This document shows, piece by piece, positions 20,075 to 35,306 of a DNA stretch of 64,000 nt (its first letter is position 1; the number at the start of each line of letters is the position of its first letter). A program made the translations under genes and the position numbers. Below the pieces are notes generated by a model. That model was not told the origin of the DNA. It saw nothing but the letters and a program-made list of their open reading frames with translations, and did not search any database. Location: contig NC_046634.1 in assembly GCF_900324485.2 (NCBI RefSeq), positions 3,241,501 through 3,305,500 on the forward strand, read 5' to 3'. This DNA is from Mastacembelus armatus. Taxonomy: Eukaryota > Chordata > Actinopteri > Synbranchiformes > Mastacembelidae.

Positions 20075-21613
20075 ATGAAAAGCATCTACTCCCTGATCAA
20101 CATCCTTCTGGTTCTTGGCTGCGTCCAGAGTAGCTGGCAGGTTCCTCTGCTGGAGGCTGACAACAGCTCGAGGTACAGAAATTACATCGAAACTAAATGA
20201 AGTTATGTTGTTATTTAAGGGACACAGGTTCTACACAGGTACACAGGTACTCTGTATTTCAATAAAAATAACAGATACACCTAAGCAGAGCTATAATTCT
20301 ATAGTACAGAATAAAAAACTGGATTAATAAAAAGAAAATAGAAAGAAAATACATTAACAGCTGTGTAAAAATACTACAAATTGATAGTAATTGTCAGACG
20401 TTTCGTGCCGTACTGTAGTTTCGAGGCAGATGACACAGTAGTGGATGAGCCAAGGGAGCTGTCGAACACGAAGAGACACTCGGAAGGAACTTTCTCAAAC
20501 GACTACAGCAAATACCTGGAGGAAAGGAAGGCCCAGGACTTTGTTCGGTGGCTGATGAACAACAAGAGAAGCGGGTCAGTGTGAAAAAAATAATCAGAAG
20601 AATCATACCAGATGTGTACTGTATACAGGTTTTCACTTGTTTGGGTCTTTCTCTTGAATGTTTAGTCTAGCTGCATTCAAGCTCAGGATCACCTTCACTG
20701 GTTTAATTTTACACTATGTCTCACTGTGTGTTTTTCAGTGCTACAGAAAAGCGCCATGCAGAGGGGACCTTCACCAGCGATGTGAGCTCCTACCTTAAGG
20801 ACCAGGCAATCAAAGACTTTGTTGCCAAGCTCAAGTCTGGACAAATCAGAAGAGAGTAGGCTGTCTCGCTTTCCTTCTCCTCCCCTACAGTACCAAAACC
20901 CCTAACAGCCTACCTGCCTGTGTCTGATTCCACCTTGACAAGAGAGACAGAGACATGTTGAGTCAGAAAGTGCTAATCAACTGCTAACCTACTTCTTGTG
21001 CCACTTCAACTTTTTCCTTTCTTTGCTTTGTTTCTTGTGGTTGTGCTAAAATAAATCACCGAAACTTGTTCTACTGCGTTGATTGATATGTTTTCTAGAC
21101 TGTGTGATGACTGTGAGATTATTTTTTTCACACCAAAACATGCAAAAAGACAAGGAACCAATCATAAATCCAATCACAGCTACCTGTCTTCACAAAAATA
21201 ATCAACGAATATTTTTTTTGGAAGAACAACGCACATCAAACACTGGAGCTCAAAATGGCAGGTTTCCACACCGTGGGGTCAGTGCCCCCTAATGGGCGGT
21301 GTTTACACTGTGTGCCTTGTGTACATACCCAGATCTGAAATGAACAGGCGGGAGGATGTGTTCAGCAGGAGGCATGTAGATGGAAGCTTCACCAGTGATG
21401 TGAACAAGGTGCTGGATTCTATGGCTGCCAAGGAATATTTACTCTGGGTTATGACCTCCAAACCCTCAGGGGAAAGGTAAATACTGAGTCACATGACTGA
21501 TCTGATAATTGCTAGAGGTCTATTTTTAATCATCAGACTTAGTGTGACTGTGATTTTTTTCCCCCATTTACAGTAAAAAAAGACAAGTGGACCAACGTGA
21601 CACTTCTCAATGA
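20075..21613 (+). CDS. gcga: proglucagon (glucagon, GLP-1, GLP-2)
   Basis: Coding exons of the long form are 20075-20172, 20419-20574, 20739-20855, 21333-21476 and 21574-21613 (184 residues). A signal peptide starts [16 protein letters not shown]. Glucagon ([14 protein letters not shown]..., 20477-20563) is followed by KR. GLP-1 ([15 protein letters not shown]...) starts at 20755 after KR. GLP-2 ([14 protein letters not shown]...) starts at 21373 after a basic pair. These are secreted peptide hormones of pancreas and gut, released by prohormone convertases at the dibasic sites. If the exon-4 donor at 20856 is not used, TAG at 20857-20859 ends a glucagon plus GLP-1 form. Alternative splicing of this kind is known for fish proglucagon. 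A second in-frame ATG sits at the end of the noncoding first exon (19932-19934) and would add MVIT if used. Presence of GLP-2 favours the a copy of teleost gcg. The main poly(A) signal AATAAA is at 21957-21962. Confidence 0.95.
21050..21055 (+). terminator. intronic poly(A) signal for the GLP-1-only gcg transcript
   Basis: An exact AATAAA lies in the intron between the GLP-1 and GLP-2 exons, about 190 bases past the TAG that ends the unspliced exon 4. It would give a short mRNA with its own 3' UTR. This is inference from position; an expressed transcript ending near 21075 would confirm it. Confidence 0.5.
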
Positions 21614-22336
21614 ATGCCTGTGTGCTGCACACAAAGCCATATTCACGAAGAAGAGAAAGCCATACTGCTTTGCATATTGTAATGTCAATGTTATATTTAA
21701 AATTCGAAGTTTTTTTTTTTAAACTCTATTACCATACATGATGCACAGATACAAAACCTGCTACTCGTCCATAGCATTTATGATACACCAGAAAGTAGAG
21801 GTGCAATTGAGGATATATTTTTTCTACATATTTTAATTATTTTCTATGTTTTTAAAGGTGAAAACAAGAACACAAGAAGTGAAATCTCAGGTCGACCTAT
21901 TGAAAACACAAGAAACATAGTTGGTTTTCACTGCATACTATTAATCTGCTCTGCAAAATAAAAGTTTTTCATTGCGTTTGCAGCATCAGTCTCATTTGCA
22001 AACATAGATATCTTCAATGACTTTCACCTAAATTACCTTAGACTGTGTTTCTTCCACCCCATTGGATTCGATTGTAAATTTATCATTTAAAAAGAAATGT
22101 TTAAAATACAACAGCTGTCACTACTTGTGATTTATTTGACCAAAAACAGCATGTCATTCAGAGCATACCATTTTACAAAAATATAACTTGATATTTAGTC
22201 ATACTAACATAAAAAAGACATTACTTAAAAAAAAACAAAACAAAAAAAAAAAAAAAAAAATGGACAGAAGTATATAAACATGACATCTGAATGACACAAA
22301 GCTCAGTTTTCAGTTTTGGAACCAAAGGTGAATCCA
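21614..22336. other. convergent 3' ends of gcg and nufip1
   Basis: The two genes meet tail to tail. The gcg signal AATAAA is at 21957-21962 and a minus-strand AATAAA for nufip1 is at 22131-22136, so the 3' ends are within about 170 bases of each other. An A-rich run covers 22230-22260. No coding sequence is seen. Confidence 0.6.
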
Positions 22337-23673
22337 TTAGAGTAAACTGCCAGGATTTGACTGAACACCACCAGGGCTCTCCCATATTTCGTCATCATAC
22401 ACATTAGAGGTAGGTGTGATTTTATCTGTGGTCACTTCGACACTGCGGCATCCTCTGCCAGCTGTCTCTTCATTCTGGATGAATTCCCCTAAAACCTGCT
22501 CAGCTCGTGCTCCTGTGTCCAAGGAAAGATCCCTGGACTGTTCTGAGCGAACATGGTCAGTTGGTAAGGCCCGGTCCCGACAGATCTGCGGCGGGTCAAC
22601 TGCAACAGCTTTGCTTGTTTCCAGATCCTCCTCACTGCCATCCTCTGGGATTGCTGTGCCAGTTTCTGTTGAACTTCTCTCTCCTCCAGCTGTAGAGGCA
22701 GACTGGGACCCCGCTGTGATTCCTTCCGATAGTTCTTCCTGCCTTCTCTCATCATGCCCTGATGTGACTGCTGGTTTGGTCCTGATCCACTCCAGGCCAA
22801 AGAAGTTGTTGCGGACAACATAACGCACACACTGCAGGAGAACATTCCTCTCATGGCGGATATCTGGGGCTAGTAACTACACAGAGGAAAGAAAACAAAG
22901 AAGGACATGGTGGTTGAGAAATGCCTGATTTTTTTCAAGGTAAAACTATGAAATATGCTGATATGATGTCAGATGGCTCCTTACCATCTCAAGTAGAGTT
23001 GGATGACGTTTCTGCGGTGTCTCTTGGTGTCTGCCTCCCCTTCCTCCTTTGCCTCTTCCTTTTCGGCTGTTAGTAGAGCCCGGCTGGGGGACTTGGTTTG
23101 TTTCTCTTCCGTGTGAAGAGGTCTCCAGGCCTCTACAGGACCCTCTGCCCTGGGATGTCAGTGGTGCTGTGTTTAGAAGAACCTGGTTTTCCTGCACTAG
23201 ATTTTTAGCTTTCTGAATAGGGTTGGCTGAAACACAAGGAAAACAGCAGTATATTTACACAAGTACTACATTTAAGTACAAAGATGTGAGTACTTTAACT
23301 ACTGACAGTATAACACCAGATAACACTCCCCACTGACATAGAGATGGTTCTTAGAGACATATGGTTCTGATCAACACTCACTCTCCGATTCTTCACTTTC
23401 ACTCTCACTCATGGAGCCGTAGTTTGCCAATAAGGAGCCAAGAGCTGAGCTCATCTGTTTAGGGGCCACAACCAGGCCAGCTGTCCTCGACTCCTCAGCT
23501 GTATCCTCTCCGTCAGACTCTGGAAACACATAAGAAAAGCATTTCCAGGTTTTTAGGAAGTCTCTGACATTATACAAATCATGATACATAAAAAATGGAA
23601 AATCAATGTTTTGTTTTTTTCCTATATGTACTCAATTTATATTTTCAGCATTTCTTATATGTATTGCAGATTG

Positions 23674-23720
<47 letters not shown>

Positions 23721-25475
23721 GCTCAGGTTATACATTTGTTTCTTTTCTGGCTCTGTGCTTCTGCTTTAATACTACTAAAGAACCAAGTCTCACTCTAACT
23801 TTAGTAGGTTTATATCAATACAGAAAGAGCTGCATGGGGAATACAGCCCTATAAAGTTTCGGGGTTTATAAGTATAACTTGGCCTTGCTTTACCGACAGG
23901 GTTTGTGTAAAAACTGTTCCATGTCCCCAGTGCATCTCACTCACCATGGTCACTGCTGGCCAGCGCTCCCAGTGGGTCCCCATCCCTGCAGGGCTGGGCG
24001 AGAGGCGGAGGTCTCTCTGTAGCGCTGTTGTCTACAGGGGGAGGGCCGCGTGGGCATCGCTCCTGAAACCCACGGTGACCTTGGCCACGTGCTCGTCCTC
24101 TTCCTCTTCCTCTCATTCGCCTGGGAAAACATTTCACATTTAAACATGACTTTGAGATGGCGTCATGTCAAAGTAAATAAAAGGCAGATACAGTGTTGGT
24201 CTGGTTGTAAAATATGTAATTTACACATCTAACTTGCATATTCACCCAAACTGAACTGTCTCTAAGACCCCTCCTGTCTGTTTCCGCAACTCCATCATTT
24301 TTTCCTTCTTCTTGATGTTCTGAAGTGTTGGATAGTTTCTGAAAATAGAAGTCACCAGCAAAATCATTATATGTAAAACATAATCTTGATCATCTTGCGG
24401 CACAATGTCATCAATACTTCGGAGAATGGCTGCAACAGATTCTTCAATCCAGATATGAATACTGACTTGCGTCTCTCCTCTCTCCATTTTGCAATCTCCT
24501 CTGGTGTGTCCAGCTTTATTCTTTTAGCTCCTGGTGCATGGTTCTGCAGTCAGGATAGAAAACGTACACATTATAAAACATAAACAGTGTCTCAGTCTGA
24601 CATGTGACATCTGTACATTATTGTTCCACTTACATTTCTCCAGTGGATATTGACGATTTTTTCATGAGCCATGAAGCTGCAGTCGGGCACAGAACACTGG
24701 GTGAGAGAGTGAGGACAATGAAAACACTCACTAAACAAAATACACAGCGTAGGATCAGAGGATCATATATTGTATACAAGAGCTGAAATTACCTTGACAT
24801 GCTGAGATATATGTTCATCGTATTTCTCCTGTTTTTTGAAACCACGGTCACACGTGTCACAAAAATGGGAAAACTCTGGCTCTTTCTTATTTTTCTGCTT
24901 AACCTTTTTTCCTTGGTTGCCGGGGGGCCTGTAATTCTGTCTCCCACCTCGATGCCAGTCCTGAGCAAAGCCTTGACCTGAAGACATGACTGAAGTTATA
25001 GCCACCACAGTGGAACATGCACAAGAAAATCTTCATATATTACTCATATTGTATTATTACTTATAGCCATTAAAGGAACATTTCATTGATTTTACAGGCT
25101 GTAAAAATGCATAGTGTCTTACAAGGTCAGGCATTAATATGTCCTGTGAAACTGTATTATGTGACTGACACTAAAACCGGCTGTTTTCATGCATTACTTC
25201 TGATATAATCGAGAAAAATACAGATCAACAAAGTCCTATATAAACTCCTCACCGTATGAATGGTTCGGTCCATAGTTCACACGATCTGATGGGAAACCAA
25301 ACCCTGCTATCGGCCCCTGGTGCCAACCCGCCTGGCCACCGTAGCCCCAGCTGGTCTCGGAGGGCGTCTCGGTCCAGCTCCACATGTTGGGATGGAAGCT
25401 GCTGGAGCGGGGCTGAATGGTGCTCGAAGGAGGACTACTAAAGTCCGGAGGGGGATAATGTCCCGCCTCATTCAT
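22337..25475 (-). CDS. nufip1: nuclear FMR1-interacting protein 1 (box C/D snoRNP assembly factor)
   Basis: Nine exons, minus-strand order: 25253-25475, 24793-24977, 24634-24696, 24467-24543, 24246-24338, 23945-24120, 23382-23519, 22985-23226, 22337-22876; 578 residues. The N-terminus is Pro/Ser/Trp-rich. A C2H2 zinc finger follows ([22 protein letters not shown]). Then come the family core [41 protein letters not shown], an RG-rich patch ([13 protein letters not shown]), an acidic segment ending in SYGS-like [12 protein letters not shown], and the C-terminal signature [31 protein letters not shown]1 is a nuclear RNA-binding protein that scaffolds box C/D snoRNP assembly with the R2TP complex; it is also reported as a ribophagy receptor. 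The human protein (495 residues) ends soon after FFGL, whereas this one continues about 140 residues. The neighbour nop58 is a core protein of the same particles. Confidence 0.93.
23674..23711. repeat. (TA)n microsatellite in nufip1 intron
   Basis: About 19 TA units followed by a short CA run lie in the intron between exons 23382-23519 and 23945-24120. Open frames reading IYIYIY through it are artefacts. Confidence 0.95.
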
Positions 25476-27094
25476 ACTGCTAACCCTGCGGACTCCACTA
25501 GATCACTTTAGGTTTGTCACCACACAAACCTCACGTGCTTGTGTTGCTCCTGCTTATACACGCTCGTCACTTCCGGGGAAAGCAGGAAGCAAAGGAAACA
25601 CGTGCTTACAGAGCTATTTAGTTTGTTTGTTCGTTTTTAAATTCGCACAAGAGAAATCATAGTTGGTGGTTACTGAACAAAAGTATAACACTTTCTTCTC
25701 TTTGCATTGTAAAATAGTCTTAGTGTTATTTTAGGTCCTGGCTTGGTGGGGGCGGGTCCTAAACACGAATAAAGGGACAGGGGCCCTCCGCGTTTAGAAA
25801 CTTTGCTACACACTAATGGGGCCTGAAGGTGGCGACGTCACTTCTCACGCGCAGCTCGTGACCTATGAGAAAACAAACCTTTGCGCAAACACAGAGGGTG
25901 AGGTGATGAACAGAAGACAATAAATCTATAATGATTGATGCCTCACACACATTTAGAATAAATCCAGCAGTGTTACTGCCTGACTGCAGCACCAAATACC
26001 CCCCATTACATAACCCGGTGTAAAAAAAACTCTAAATACTACACCCTATAATCTTATTATCAGCGTCATTACAGTGCTGCTCCTAACAAAACACGTGTGC
26101 GGGCTTCAGGCTTTCAACAACAACAGATTGTATCATGGGACATATCACTAATTAAAACTTTGATTTTGGACGCGCCAACTCCTCGGGATGCTGTTCTTCT
26201 TCTATTTGTTTTGTTCTGTAGATGTTACAGATTATGTTCTGTATACTGCCACCTGCTGTACCGGAGGCCAATGTAGGAAACATACAGTATCAATTACACC
26301 TAAGGCTCATATTAGTCAATGAGTAATAGTTTGGTTCAGTTGTCCATCAGATGTCACTGAAGCCTTGAAGCTGTGAATCTTTTTCGATACAATTAGAAGG
26401 AAATAGCTTCATGAGCCTTCACCTGCCCATCACTAGTGAACTATACAAAAGCATCTGTATAATTCCTGCATGTCAGTAAAATCAATGGACAAGCACATGA
26501 AGGATTTCAGGATTTATGACGACTGTGTTGAAATGTATACGAGTTGTGTCCACTGAATGAAAACAGTGTTTCTGCACTATAAAAAAGGAAATCTGAGAAT
26601 CACACAGTTTCTGATGAATGACGGGTTGTTTCTTCATGCAAGATAGATTTGTTATTTACACAGAACTGCAGCTGTCTCTGGGGTCTTGATGTGATGAAAG
26701 AACAAAAAGAAGTCCAACTTTTAGTTGTCCCAGCCCCACACAGCAGCTCACAACTTTGAGTTAAAAAAACAAACAAAACACAATCACAACAAATATTACA
26801 TTTTCAATACATAGTTAACGTGCTATAGAATTAATGTTCATTTTCTGGTATTGTATATATGTACATATATATATTGCTTAATTGGTTTAAAATTTATCTA
26901 TGAACATTGTGCAATTGTGTTTTCGTAGTAACAAAGTGATTTTGGCATGTTTGGCTTGCCGTAGCCCGCTGCTCCTCTATCACCACGTGTGTTTCAGAGA
27001 GTAGGAGCAGCGTTTAGAAACGGGGAAGGCTGTCTGCTCTGCGAGGAGAGCAAACTCTACAAGCAGAGTTTAGGTTAAGAGAGCCGCTGCCAAA
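25476..27094. other. divergent 5' region of nufip1 and nop58
   Basis: nufip1 and nop58 start 1.6 kb apart and are transcribed away from each other. The nop58 5' UTR probably begins near 27000. I see no exon or recognised repeat here. Confidence 0.6.
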
Positions 27095-30000
27095 ATGCTC
27101 GTTTTATTTGAGACCGCAGCTGGATTTGCAATTTTCAAGGTGTGTAGTCGGCCTTTCTTTCCTGCCAGTTCCAGAAAGAGCATTTTATACCATGTCGCTA
27201 CTTGAGCTAGCTCGGCTTAGCCCAGTTGCTACTTAGCGCAGTGAAGGTTCATTCACTCGTATGTAACGTTAACATCGCTAGATGTGAGCAAAGCGAGTGG
27301 GCAGTATTTTGATTTTTATTCAAGCGCCCTGATGTGTGTGATTTAAAGCGGTTTGCTGGTACGAGTGATACTTGTTAACGTACAGGCTAACATGAAGTTA
27401 GCAATCTGAAGGCCCTGCAGCCACGTGTGCACACCGGCGATAACTCAATGGGGCTAACAGTGGCCAATTGTACTCCTCACAGCAGCCAAGTGGTAATCCC
27501 AACTGTTTAATGTGAGGCCACTAATACAAAGTGTTTTTATTCAAGGTCCTCGATGAATCCAAGCTGCAGCAGGTCGACAGCCTGTATAAGGACTTTGAGA
27601 CTCCCGAGAAGGCCAACAAAATGTAAGTGTTCAGCTGGGACTGTTACCAAAAGGCTGTCATTGATGGTTGTGTAGTGTGGTTCTTATACACGAGAAGGAA
27701 GTAACCACTGTTTTGGGGTTTTGTCCCTGTCAGTGTGAAGCTGAAGCACTTTGAGAAGTTTCAGGACACAACAGAGGCCTTAGCAGGTAATCGGACATGT
27801 CTGTAATGAGGTTAAAACATGAGAAATCTCAGGCTTTGTCACCACCACATTGTTTCATATCAGCAGGTAGTTTAGCTTAAGTAAGGTAAACATTAATAAC
27901 TGATTAATAAAAAGTTTTTTTATAATCTGTATTAGACTGAGCCCTCTGCCATTAACTCTCATGCATCAGTTTATGTAGGTGTTACAGCTCATGTGATGCA
28001 ATGTTCTCATCTTCTTCCTCTCAGCTGTCACTGCACTTGTCGAGGGAAAAATTGGCAAGAGTTTGAAAAAGGTGCTGAAGAAAGTAGTGGCCAAGGAGGC
28101 TCACGAACAGCTGGCAATCAGTGATGCAAAACTCGGTGGAGTTATTAAAGTACGTGACCCAAGTTCTTCGTAATTAACGTTCAGCAGCTGAGCATTATTT
28201 GCAGGCGTTGTTTTGAATAGATTGTGGTTTTCAGGACAAGCTGGACCTGAGCTGTGTCCACAGTCCTGCTGTGGCTGAACTGATGAGATGCATCAGGAAC
28301 CAGATGGAGAGTCTCATCCCTGGGCTTCCTCCCAGAGAGATCAGTGCTATGTCCTTGGGCTTGGCTCACAGGTTGGTAGCACACAGCTGCAGTATTGCAT
28401 GAACGTGACTGCTGCCTGTGATTACACTTGCTGTCTGAAACTTTCCTGTAGATTTTTCTCAGCATTCGTCACTACCACTGAGGCAGTGCATTCATCAACA
28501 CATATTAATTGACCATAGTGTGTGAAGATACTCACCTGTGTTCTTGTGTGTTTGCAGTTTATCTCGCTACAAGCTGAAGTTCAGTCCGGACAAAGTGGAC
28601 ACCATGATTGTGCAGGCCATTTGTAAGTTGTTACTTCTGCTGGTTTGTTGTATGAGAATAGATCTAAAAATATGTATTTATGAATATGATGTTTGGTGAC
28701 TTAGTGTTTCTTATCTTTGACTCTTCAGCACTTCTGGACGACCTGGATAAGGAGCTCAACAACTACATAATGCGTTGCAGAGAGTGGTACGGCTGGCACT
28801 TTCCTGAGCTTGGAAAAATCATCACGGACAACTTGGCTTACTGCAAAAGTGTCCGCAAAATTGGTAAAAATAACGTGCTTCTGTACATTACTATTTAAAC
28901 ATACTCCATTCATTTAGTGTAAGGCTCCTTATGAAGAGTAAGCTGGACTTTGAGTAAAACTGGTGGATCCTGTTTAGCTCAAAGTGCTGGTGTGTGTTTC
29001 CAGGGGATCGCACAAACGTGGCCGGCTCGGACCTGTCAGACATCCTCCCCGAGGAAATCGAGGCCGAGGTTAAACTGGCTGCTGAGATCTCCATGGGAAC
29101 AGAAGTGTCAGAGGAGGACATCAGCAATATTAAGCACCTATGTGATCAGGTATGTGTCGTTTTTCATCATAATGTTTAGACCAATACGTCCTTACTTTCT
29201 TATTTCACTGTCAGGAAAACCTAGTGACAGTAGTGATGATGATGACAGTTGTCTTTGTCCTGAAACAGTCCATGTGGGTTATCAGTCACTACCTCTTCTG
29301 AACTGTCACACCAACACCTCCTGTGATGCTTTAATGTGTTCGCTCCTCGGCTGCTGCCACTTGTAACAGGAAGTTTGCCTCCTCCAGGTGATAGAGATTT
29401 CAGAATACCGCGCTCAGCTCTACGACTACCTGAAGAATCGAATGATGGCGATCGCCCCCAACCTGACAGTAATGGTGGGTGAGCTGGTCGGCGCCCGTCT
29501 CATTTCACATGCTGGTAAGTCGCAAAGAGGTTACTGTGCGAAAACCGACCAAGCAGTGATGATGGCGACTATATGTCACTTTCCTGAAAATGAGTGATGG
29601 GTTTTAAGTCACTACCTCATCTGAGCTTGGTTTACATACTCAGTGAGCAGGTACTAGTGAGCACATTTATATTTACATGTTTCTTTCTGCTTTATGTCAA
29701 GGTTCGCTCTTGAATCTGGCAAAGCACCCAGCCTCCACGGTGCAGATCCTCGGCGCAGAGAAGGCTCTTTTTAGAGCCCTGAAGACACGCAAAGACACGC
29801 CCAAGTACGGTCTCATCTACCACGCCTCTCTTGTGGGCCAGACCACTGCCAAGAACAAGGGCAAGGTGAGTTCAGAAGGGCTGGTAACTGGGCTAGGTAA
29901 TAACTTGTGAGTCCAGTAAAAAACTTGGGCTGTGCTTGTTGTTTAGATCTCCAGGATGCTGGCAGCTAAAGCAGCACTGGCTATTCGATATGATGCCCTG

Positions 30001-31041
30001 GGCGAGGACACAAATGCAGAAATGGGAGCAGAGAACCGAGCCAAACTGGAGGCCAGGCTGCGGCAGCTGGAGGAGCGGGGTGTAAGTACAGCTACAAGAG
30101 TCATTTACCATGTCCACAGATATTATGCTACTTCTTTCTACTTATCAGTCTGAATAAAAAGGTGTTTTGGTCAGTCTCTGTGGCTCTCAGCCCCAATCCC
30201 AGTGGTTGCTGCTGATCAGTTCATAGTTTGGTTTTAGTGAACTGACTAGAATGTTGTTCTGATAAATTAGGTGAATTGATGTCTACTTTTCTTTCTGCTT
30301 GTCATCTAATTTCTCCCCCTCCACAACTTTTTTTTCTAGATCCGCAGAATCAGTGGAACAGGCAAAGCGATGGCAAAGGCAGACAAGTACCAGCACAAGA
30401 GGTGAGGATTCCTAAACGACTCAATTCCGAAGGGCATGTATATTTCCATGCGTAGTATGAAAGGTATTAAATACCCACATTTCCATCCACAGTGAGGTGA
30501 GAATCTATGATCCGTCCGGCGATTCTACAATTCCCTCCACTTCGAAGAAAAGGAAGTTTGAGGAGGAGGAAGAGGATGTGGCTGTAACACCAGTCGTCAA
30601 ATCTAAAAAGCCCAAAAAGGAACCAGTAACAGAAGGTGAGTGAAGCTCATCTGTTGTCTTAATGTCCACACTGGACCTCATGATGCTAATGGTGTTTTGT
30701 CTCCTTGGTGTTTTTTATTTCCGTAGAAGCAGAAGAAGCCGAGACATCGGCAGCAACAGAGGAGACTCCTAAGAAAAAGAAGAAGAAAAAGAAGGACAAG
30801 AATGTGGAGGCTGAGCTGGAGGAACCAAAGGAGGAAGAAGAAGAGTTAGCTGTAACAGAGGTGAGACACAAGTTTAAAGACAATAAATTTGACTCATGAC
30901 ACATTTGACTAATAAAGTTTATCTATTTGAATTGTTTTAATATTTTCTAACTGGTCCTTTTTTTTCTCTCTTCAGTCAACAGAGAAGAAGAAAAAGAAGA
31001 AAAAAAAGAAGATAAAGGAGGAAGAAGAAGAAGATGACTGA
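27095..31041 (+). CDS. nop58: NOP58, box C/D snoRNP core protein
   Basis: Fifteen exons: 27095-27139, 27546-27622, 27734-27786, 28025-28149, 28235-28371, 28558-28622, 28729-28863, 29004-29149, 29388-29514, 29702-29865, 29947-30081, 30340-30401, 30493-30635, 30727-30860, 30976-31041. They encode 537 residues (human 529, also 15 exons). The start [15 protein letters not shown] and the block [15 protein letters not shown] are diagnostic. The order is the NOP5 N-terminal domain, a coiled coil, then the Nop domain ([51 protein letters not shown]), and a tail of Lys/Glu runs ([15 protein letters not shown]) as in the family. The protein pairs with NOP56, 15.5K and fibrillarin in box C/D particles that 2'-O-methylate rRNA in the nucleolus. 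Introns 8 and 9 host two C/D snoRNAs, as in mammals. A poly(A) signal AATAAA lies near 31211. Confidence 0.97.
29224..29309 (+). ncRNA. snord11: box C/D snoRNA in nop58 intron 8, SNORD11-like
   Basis: A 7-bp terminal stem GTGACAG (29224-29230) / CTGTCAC (29303-29309) encloses a C box GTGATGA (29233-29239), a D' box CTGA (29260-29263) and a D box CTGA (29298-29301). The guide before box D contains GTCACTACCTC, complementary to GAGGTAGTGAC in 18S rRNA as I recall it. The fifth base upstream of D pairs with the third base (G) of GAGG. Human NOP58 hosts SNORD11, assigned to 18S G509, which fits this register. Confidence 0.85.
29548..29631 (+). ncRNA. snord11: box C/D snoRNA in nop58 intron 9, SNORD11-like
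   Basis: A 7-bp terminal stem ACCAAGC (29548-29554) / GCTTGGT (29625-29631) encloses a C box GTGATGA (29556-29562), D' CTGA (29584-29587), C' GTGATGG (29594-29600) and D CTGA (29621-29624). The guide GTCACTACCTC before box D is identical to that of the intron-8 snoRNA, in the same register against the same 18S site. The two are therefore paralogous copies, like SNORD11 and SNORD11B of human NOP58. Confidence 0.9.
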
Positions 31042-31833
31042 AAGAGTCGACAGTGTATATACTTCATTTTACAGTTTTTATGTTGATTGTTTTTTAGTTT
31101 TGAATACATCTGTATCAGACCTGCTTCAAGCACAGAGCAATGATTTGAAAGGGTTTCCCAGTTCTCTTGTGATGATCCTTGTCTAAGACTGTGAACATCT
31201 GCCCTGGTCAATAAACATTTTTCTTTAATTCTGTGGTTTGATTGTACATCTGAAAGATGTCACACTGGGTGACAGAACTTCAATCTTTTACACTGAAGGA
31301 CAACAGCCAGATATCACATTAAAAAAAAAAAACAGTTTGTACAGAGAAATGTCTGGGAACATGAAATAAGACTATTTCATGGTTACTGGGTTTATTGTCA
31401 TTTCAGAGAAATGACAATGTGTTTTGTATAGATGAAAAACTTTGGTACACAAACAGCACCAGTTGTAAAGTTGACAATCAAGAAGTCGACAGTCACTAGT
31501 GAGTTAAAATGTTAAACTGACTCTGACTTTGCCTAAATCAATACGTGAAAATAATGGAGAAATAATTTGGAGATAGATGAATGTGGCACTTAAATCGTTT
31601 ATTAGTTTTTTTTCTGTCAGCCTCCACACGAGGTCGCTGAATGAAGTGAGAGCTGATATCAGGCATTACCCGAGGAGCACCGATCCGCAGAGGATCGATG
31701 TGATCTGGGCTCAGCTGGCGTCCTTGCTTCGTACCACGTGGCCTGGCTACACGAGTCAGATGTGTTGTGAAGGACCAGCATTACCGTCCAGCTAACAGAA
31801 CCACCGTCACAGATAACACCTCTGAGAGAAAAC
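31042..31833. other. nop58 3' UTR and wdr12 promoter region
   Basis: The stretch holds the nop58 3' UTR with AATAAA near 31211, then the 5' flank and 5' UTR of wdr12, which lies in the same orientation. No coding sequence is visible. Confidence 0.6.
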
Positions 31834-35306
<3,473 letters not shown>

